Shown here piece after piece: positions 17,039 to 20,049 of a stretch of 20,049 nucleotides of DNA. This stretch comes from Chara braunii. Its lineage: Eukaryota > Streptophyta > Charophyceae > Charales > Characeae. The position numbers were made by a program, and so were the translations under genes. How positions within the stretch are numbered: the first letter of the stretch is position 1; every line of letters begins with the position of its first letter. The stretch spans positions 417,340 through 437,388 of the forward strand of contig BFEA01000095.1 in NCBI GenBank assembly GCA_003427395.1, written 5' to 3'. The notes under the pieces were generated by a model. The model was not told the origin of the DNA and made no database searches. It saw nothing but the letters and a program-made list of their open reading frames with translations.

Positions 17039-17479
17039 GGGGTGTTGCATAGCCTAAAGACCTTCCGCCACTACATCTACAGGAGGCGCTTCGTCCTGAG
17101 GGTGGACCCGACCGCGGTAGCGGCTGTCCTCCAAAAGGACTTCTCTCTAACCGACCCGACGATTGATAGGTGGATGATCCACATTAGGCTCTACGATTAT
17201 AGGGTCGAAAGGATCTCAAGGGCTAAAAATCAGGTCGCTGACGGGCTGTTCCGGCTCCTGATCCGAGAAGAGGACTATCCGAGGTTGGAAGAAGCAAGGG
17301 CAACGATGACCAAAGGAGGGGTGATCCTAGTAGCCTCTAACAGGGCGCCAATGGGGGTGGCCATCCGGAAAGAAAAGGAAGGCCCGAGGACCTTTCTCGC
17401 TAATCTCTACGACGGGAAGTACCAGTACATAGGACTGCATTTAGCCGATAGGGGAGCAGGGACCGAAAGAATCCAGTGA
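17039..17479 (+). pseudogene. pol: RNase H C-terminal part and spacer
   Basis: The frame of the reverse transcriptase continues past TAG 17036. LHSLKTFRHYIYRRRFVLRVDPTAV keeps the conserved RNase H stretch in which a Asp in (T/V)D(P/H) follows the KTFRxYL block. DRWMIHIRLYDYRVERISRAKNQVADGLFRL matches the classical W-x6-D/F-x2-x-I-x-G-x-x-N-x-x-AD-x-LSR ending; the final Asp is kept. After this, a 60-residue spacer precedes TGA 17477. The segment would remove RNA from the RNA-DNA hybrid. It ends at a stop, so no free enzyme would be made. Confidence 0.85.
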
Positions 17480-18860
17480 GAAGCGTTGGGATATTGCCTG
17501 CGAGGAAGCCACCTCTTTAAGAGGCCCACCAAGTTTGTGATTCCCATGAGGGTACTGTGCGATTCGGAGGAAAGAAGAGCGGTCAAAGTCGAACTACACG
17601 ACGGGGTCGTTCGAGGCCATAGGGGGGTAAAGGGTACTTTCGATAAGGTCCGTAGGCTCTATTGGTGGGACGGGCAGTACATGGAAGTCGAGAAGTACTG
17701 CTCGACGTGTGAGGCTTGCCAAAAGAGGGTGACAGTTCGATACAAGGAGCCCCTAGTTGCATCGCTTCCCACTGTTCCAGGTGAGAAGGTCCATGTGAAC
17801 TTAGTGACTATGCCAAAAGGGATCGGCGGGCTTAGGTATATAATCAACGCCCGCGACGACCTCACCGGGTTCGCAAAGGCCAAGGCCATTAAAAAGAAAA
17901 TGGCCGAAGAAGTAAGCGATTTTCTCCTAGAGTACCTGGTGTGTCGGGAAGATAGTTATGGATAGGGGGACGAAATTCTTAAGCCAGAAGGTCAAGGTGT
18001 TATTAGAGAAGGCAGGGATAAGGGCGGCATATACGACCACTTACCACTCCCAAAGCAATGCGCCGGTAGAGCAGGGTCACCAAACACTTGTGGACGCTCC
18101 AGCGAAATGGTGCAAGGGTCGCACAGAGCAATGGCCAAAGTATTTACGGTACGCGGTTTGGACCGATAACATTACGGTCAAATCAAGTACTGGATACCCC
18201 CCTTACACCCTTTGGTTCGGTAGGCATTGTCCTCTGCCCATCGAATTCCACGTCGACACTTGGACAAGTGTCTCGTGGAAAACCAACATGACCAGGTGTG
18301 AACTGTTGGAAACACGGAAACAACAAATAGCCGAAAACCTGGACATCGGGCTTACCAAGGCAGGAGAGAACGTCGAGAAAGAGAGGATGAAAAGGAAAGA
18401 GAGGTGGGACAAAAATCTGCGGGTCCGACAAACTCCAATCGGGGTTGGCGACCTTGTTCTAATGTACGATTCGTCATTAGAGAAGACTTGGAGCCGAAAA
18501 TTAGCAAACCGGTGGATGGGGCCATATAGAATTCTAAAACGATTGGATGGGGGGGCTTACATGCTCGCCGAATTAGACGGGACTAAGCTTCGAGACCCTA
18601 TCACGGGAGCTCGCCTCAAACTCTTCCGATCGAGAGAGACCCATAGGGAGGAGTCGAGACGGAGTGGAAAGGAAGCAATCGACTCGGAAGTGACCATTAC
18701 CTACGAGGAAGGGGAGACCTCCAAGCGAGGGGCCTCTTCTCGACCACAAAAGAAAGCATACCAAGTGCGGAAACCTTCCTTACCAAAAACCCCTAGGAAA
18801 AAGAAACGACCTAGAGAGGATGAGAGCGACACCGACTGGAACAGGGTCAAACCCTGGTAG
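17480..18860 (+). pseudogene. pol: integrase with GPY/F module and basic tail
   Basis: It would insert the DNA copy. The HHCC zinc domain reads LHDGVVRGH and later CSTCEACQ. In the core, the first catalytic Asp is replaced by Asn in KVHVNLVTMP (codon 17798-17800). ARDDLTGFAKAKAI follows. A frame change lies at about 17951-17958, just before MDRGTKFLS, which carries the second Asp. NAPVEQGHQTLVDA holds the Glu. Then come YAVWTDNITVKSSTGYPPYTL, GRHCPLPIEF, a long charged region and GDLVLMYDSSLEKTWSRKLA. RWMGPYRI is the GPY/F module, followed by YMLAELDGT. The last about 70 residues are Lys/Arg-rich (KTPRKKKRPREDE). The end is TAG 18858-18860. No chromodomain is recognised. The segment is inactive as read. 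Confidence 0.9.
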
Positions 18861-19010
18861 ACTTTCGAGCCTTAGTCGACCCCACTGTGGGTCCCATTTG
18901 GCTCGGCCCGCCCACGCTCATGCTCAGGGCGCGGGCTGTTCGTCCCGAGGTCACCCCCACCTAGTGCTTTGAGATGGATGGGGGTGGGTCATCGCGTGAG
19001 AGAGCTTTGA
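18861..19010 (+). other. element 3' end region with weak polypurine tract
   Basis: A polypurine tract is expected between the pol stop and the 3' LTR. The best candidate is 18971-18988, GAGATGGATGGGGGTGGG, which is interrupted by T. Before it lie GC-rich words (GGCGCGGGC, CGGCCCGCCC) of no known meaning. The 3' LTR should start close to 18985-19000, but no copy of that sequence was found by eye in the first 5.4 kb. Confidence 0.35.
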
Positions 19011-19014
19011 CATT

Positions 19015-19081
19015 GGGGATGTAGCTCAGCCCTCTTGTCGGGTGGTAGTCTCGCTGGTCGTCCCTCAACGAAGATTTTTTT
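19015..19081 (+). other. tRNA-Ala-like 5' half followed by T7
   Basis: GGGGATGTAGCTCAG at 19015-19029 equals the first 15 nt of nuclear tRNA-Ala of plants (from memory) and includes a pol III A-box core. After 11 unrelated bases comes GGGTGGTAG, like the D-loop side TGGTAG. No good B-box is seen, and T7 at 19075-19081 could end pol III transcription. It may be a tRNA fragment or SINE head, or coincidence. Confidence 0.35.
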
Positions 19082-19930
19082 GATTCGTTGTTGTGTTCTC
19101 ATGCAATTGGTTTTTCCAATACACAGGCAGTCCAGGGATTCTTTGAGTATTTTTCTTCCCTTGTGCGTAGGCTAAGAGTTATTCTTAGGCCACACACCAT
19201 TTCCCTGAGTATTATGGCTATATGGCGTCATCGGGGTGCGGCGGGGCCGCCCTCTCCCTCGCCTCTACGCATCCATCGGGTCTCACAATTTGTTGTCTTT
19301 CTTATTGAAGTAAGCCCCTTAGTCTTTTCGGAGTCCTCATATGCATGCACACACAACATCGCATTTTCCTTGTTACGATTGCACTCTCGTTTACACTCCA
19401 AGTCTTCAAGCGCAAAAGTCATTTCCATGGGTTGGCTGTATGTCACGGGTCCCGTTGCCCTTTTGTACCCCTTCCCTTTTCCTCTTCGTGCCCAGTTTCT
19501 CCCGCCCCTATCCCGCTCAAGGCCTTTCTAGCCATCACTCACCTGCACAATCCCACACATGCAAAGAGATTCATACAATCCCCCGTTGGGGGTCAACACA
19601 TAGCCCTTCCCACATGCCTATCTTTTCAAATTCTTTGGCTGCTCCTTGCTCCCTCTTGTTGCTCAATCAGCCTATTCTCTTCTCATAGTCATGCAGTCGG
19701 GGAAATGGTTGAGTCAAACTGACCTTTCTTTCAACTTATGTTCTTTTCCGGATTCCGCCTTTCTTCCACTTTTTCAAATGTCCTTTCTCTTTTGCCTCCT
19801 TGGTGGCACAAGGGACCGGCTATCCTCCCCTTGCCTTCTTTCTCCTCTAAGTGAAGTCTGATTTCGTTTACCGTCCGTACCTTGGCAATGTTTCCAAGTG
19901 AGGGAAGAAGGGTTAGTCATTTGCCAAGTG
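19082..19930. other. pyrimidine-rich DNA, no supportable gene
   Basis: The + strand is C/T-rich (CCTTTCTT, TTCCCTTTTCCTC words) from about 19250 to 19870. Open frames of 110-150 codons read Ser/Leu/Phe/Pro-rich sequence with no domain, as composition predicts. CCAAGTGAGGGAA occurs at about 19890 and 19924, a short direct repeat. This stretch would contain the 3' LTR if one is present. Confidence 0.5.
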
Positions 19931-19939
19931 AGGGAATGG

Positions 19940-19941
<2 letters not shown>

Positions 19942-20004
<63 letters not shown>
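19942..20004. repeat. (GA)n microsatellite, about 62 bp
   Basis: An uninterrupted GA array of about 31 units is followed by A/G-rich unique sequence up to the window end. Its flanks do not match those of the array at 4311-4471, so the two are not shown to be the same LTR position. Confidence 0.97.
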
Positions 20005-20005
<1 letters not shown>

Positions 20006-20049
20006 AAAGTAGAAAAAAGGGGGGCGAAAGAGAGGTCTAGAGGAGGAAG

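Larger units (their letters stand above)
5448..18990 (+). mobile_element. decayed Ty3/Gypsy LTR retrotransposon, internal region
   Basis: Order on the + strand: primer-binding site (5451), leader, accessory ORF block (7138-12211), gag (12230 to about 14922), protease, reverse transcriptase, RNase H, integrase (to 18860), weak polypurine tract (about 18971). The domain order PR-RT-RH-IN is that of Ty3/Gypsy elements. The internal region is about 13.5 kb, well above the usual 4-8 kb, because of the 5-kb block before gag. The copy is dead: frames change at six points in gag-pol, there are nine internal stops there and several more in the accessory block, and key catalytic Asp residues are lost. 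Flanking LTRs and target-site duplications were not established. Confidence 0.85.

Noticed and set aside
7138-18860. Alternative genetic code with TGA as sense
   Set aside because: TGA also closes intact-looking ORFs at sensible ends (7497, 9992), TAA and TAG lesions and single-base frame changes occur too, and one TGA has a CGA sister codon. Decay explains the data better.
4311-20004. The two GA arrays as matching positions in two LTRs
   Set aside because: Their 5' and 3' flanking sequences do not match, so shared composition alone is not evidence of LTR identity.
1-20049. CRISPR array or prokaryotic defence system
   Set aside because: No short repeat with unique spacers of suitable size exists; the 61-bp units are contiguous, without spacers, and the window is eukaryotic in character.

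Overview
The window looks like repeat-rich nuclear DNA of a multicellular or complex eukaryote. Nothing bacterial is visible: there are no operon promoters or ribosome-binding sites, but there are dinucleotide arrays, minisatellites, spliceosomal-type acceptor sites and one dominant, decayed Ty3/Gypsy-type LTR retrotransposon on the + strand. A primer-binding site complementary to the 3' end of tRNA-Asp, a type I know from plant Ty3/Gypsy elements, leans towards a green-lineage host (alga, moss or plant). The pol sequence is of a type I also associate with fungal elements, so the host is not settled. No ordinary single-copy host gene could be supported.

Layout: 1-1980 is unassigned DNA with an AATC microsatellite and a perfect 12-bp inverted repeat. 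1983-2520 is a two-copy ~265-bp tandem duplication. 2520-3500 is purine-rich low-complexity DNA with a TATA-like site. 3500-4300 is unassigned and may hold a scrap of an older integrase. 4311-4471 is a long GA array, and 4527-4990 is a 61-bp minisatellite with a two-unit alternation. The primer-binding site at 5451 marks the end of a 5' LTR and the start of the element's internal region. A leader with two splice-acceptor-like sites and an acidic ORF runs to about 7100.

The most unusual part is 7138-12211. This 5-kb block lies between leader and gag and holds seven + strand ORFs. At least four, and probably five, are diverged paralogues of one unrecognised protein family. Each is built from an N-terminal segment, an 'LSxxAW' segment, an 'EVPRA' segment and an 'LYTWCVDxGxPPRG' segment. 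The first two ORFs are a clear tandem pair of a related or separate small family. Several junctions overlap in the ATGA manner. The encoded proteins look like unknown accessory products carried by the retroelement.

12230-18860 is gag-pol in standard Ty3/Gypsy order: gag with an internal 320/321-bp tandem duplication, CCHC knuckle, protease, reverse transcriptase, RNase H, and integrase with HHCC, core, GPY/F module and basic tail. It is a pseudogene: it changes frame at six points, has nine internal stops (mostly TGA), and carries Asp-to-Asn changes at catalytic positions in both reverse transcriptase and integrase. The decay fits CpG-methylation-type mutation.

18861-20049 holds a weak polypurine-tract candidate, a tRNA-Ala-like 15-mer followed by a T7 run, pyrimidine-rich unassigned DNA and a second GA array. 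I could not match any 3' LTR to the 5' side.
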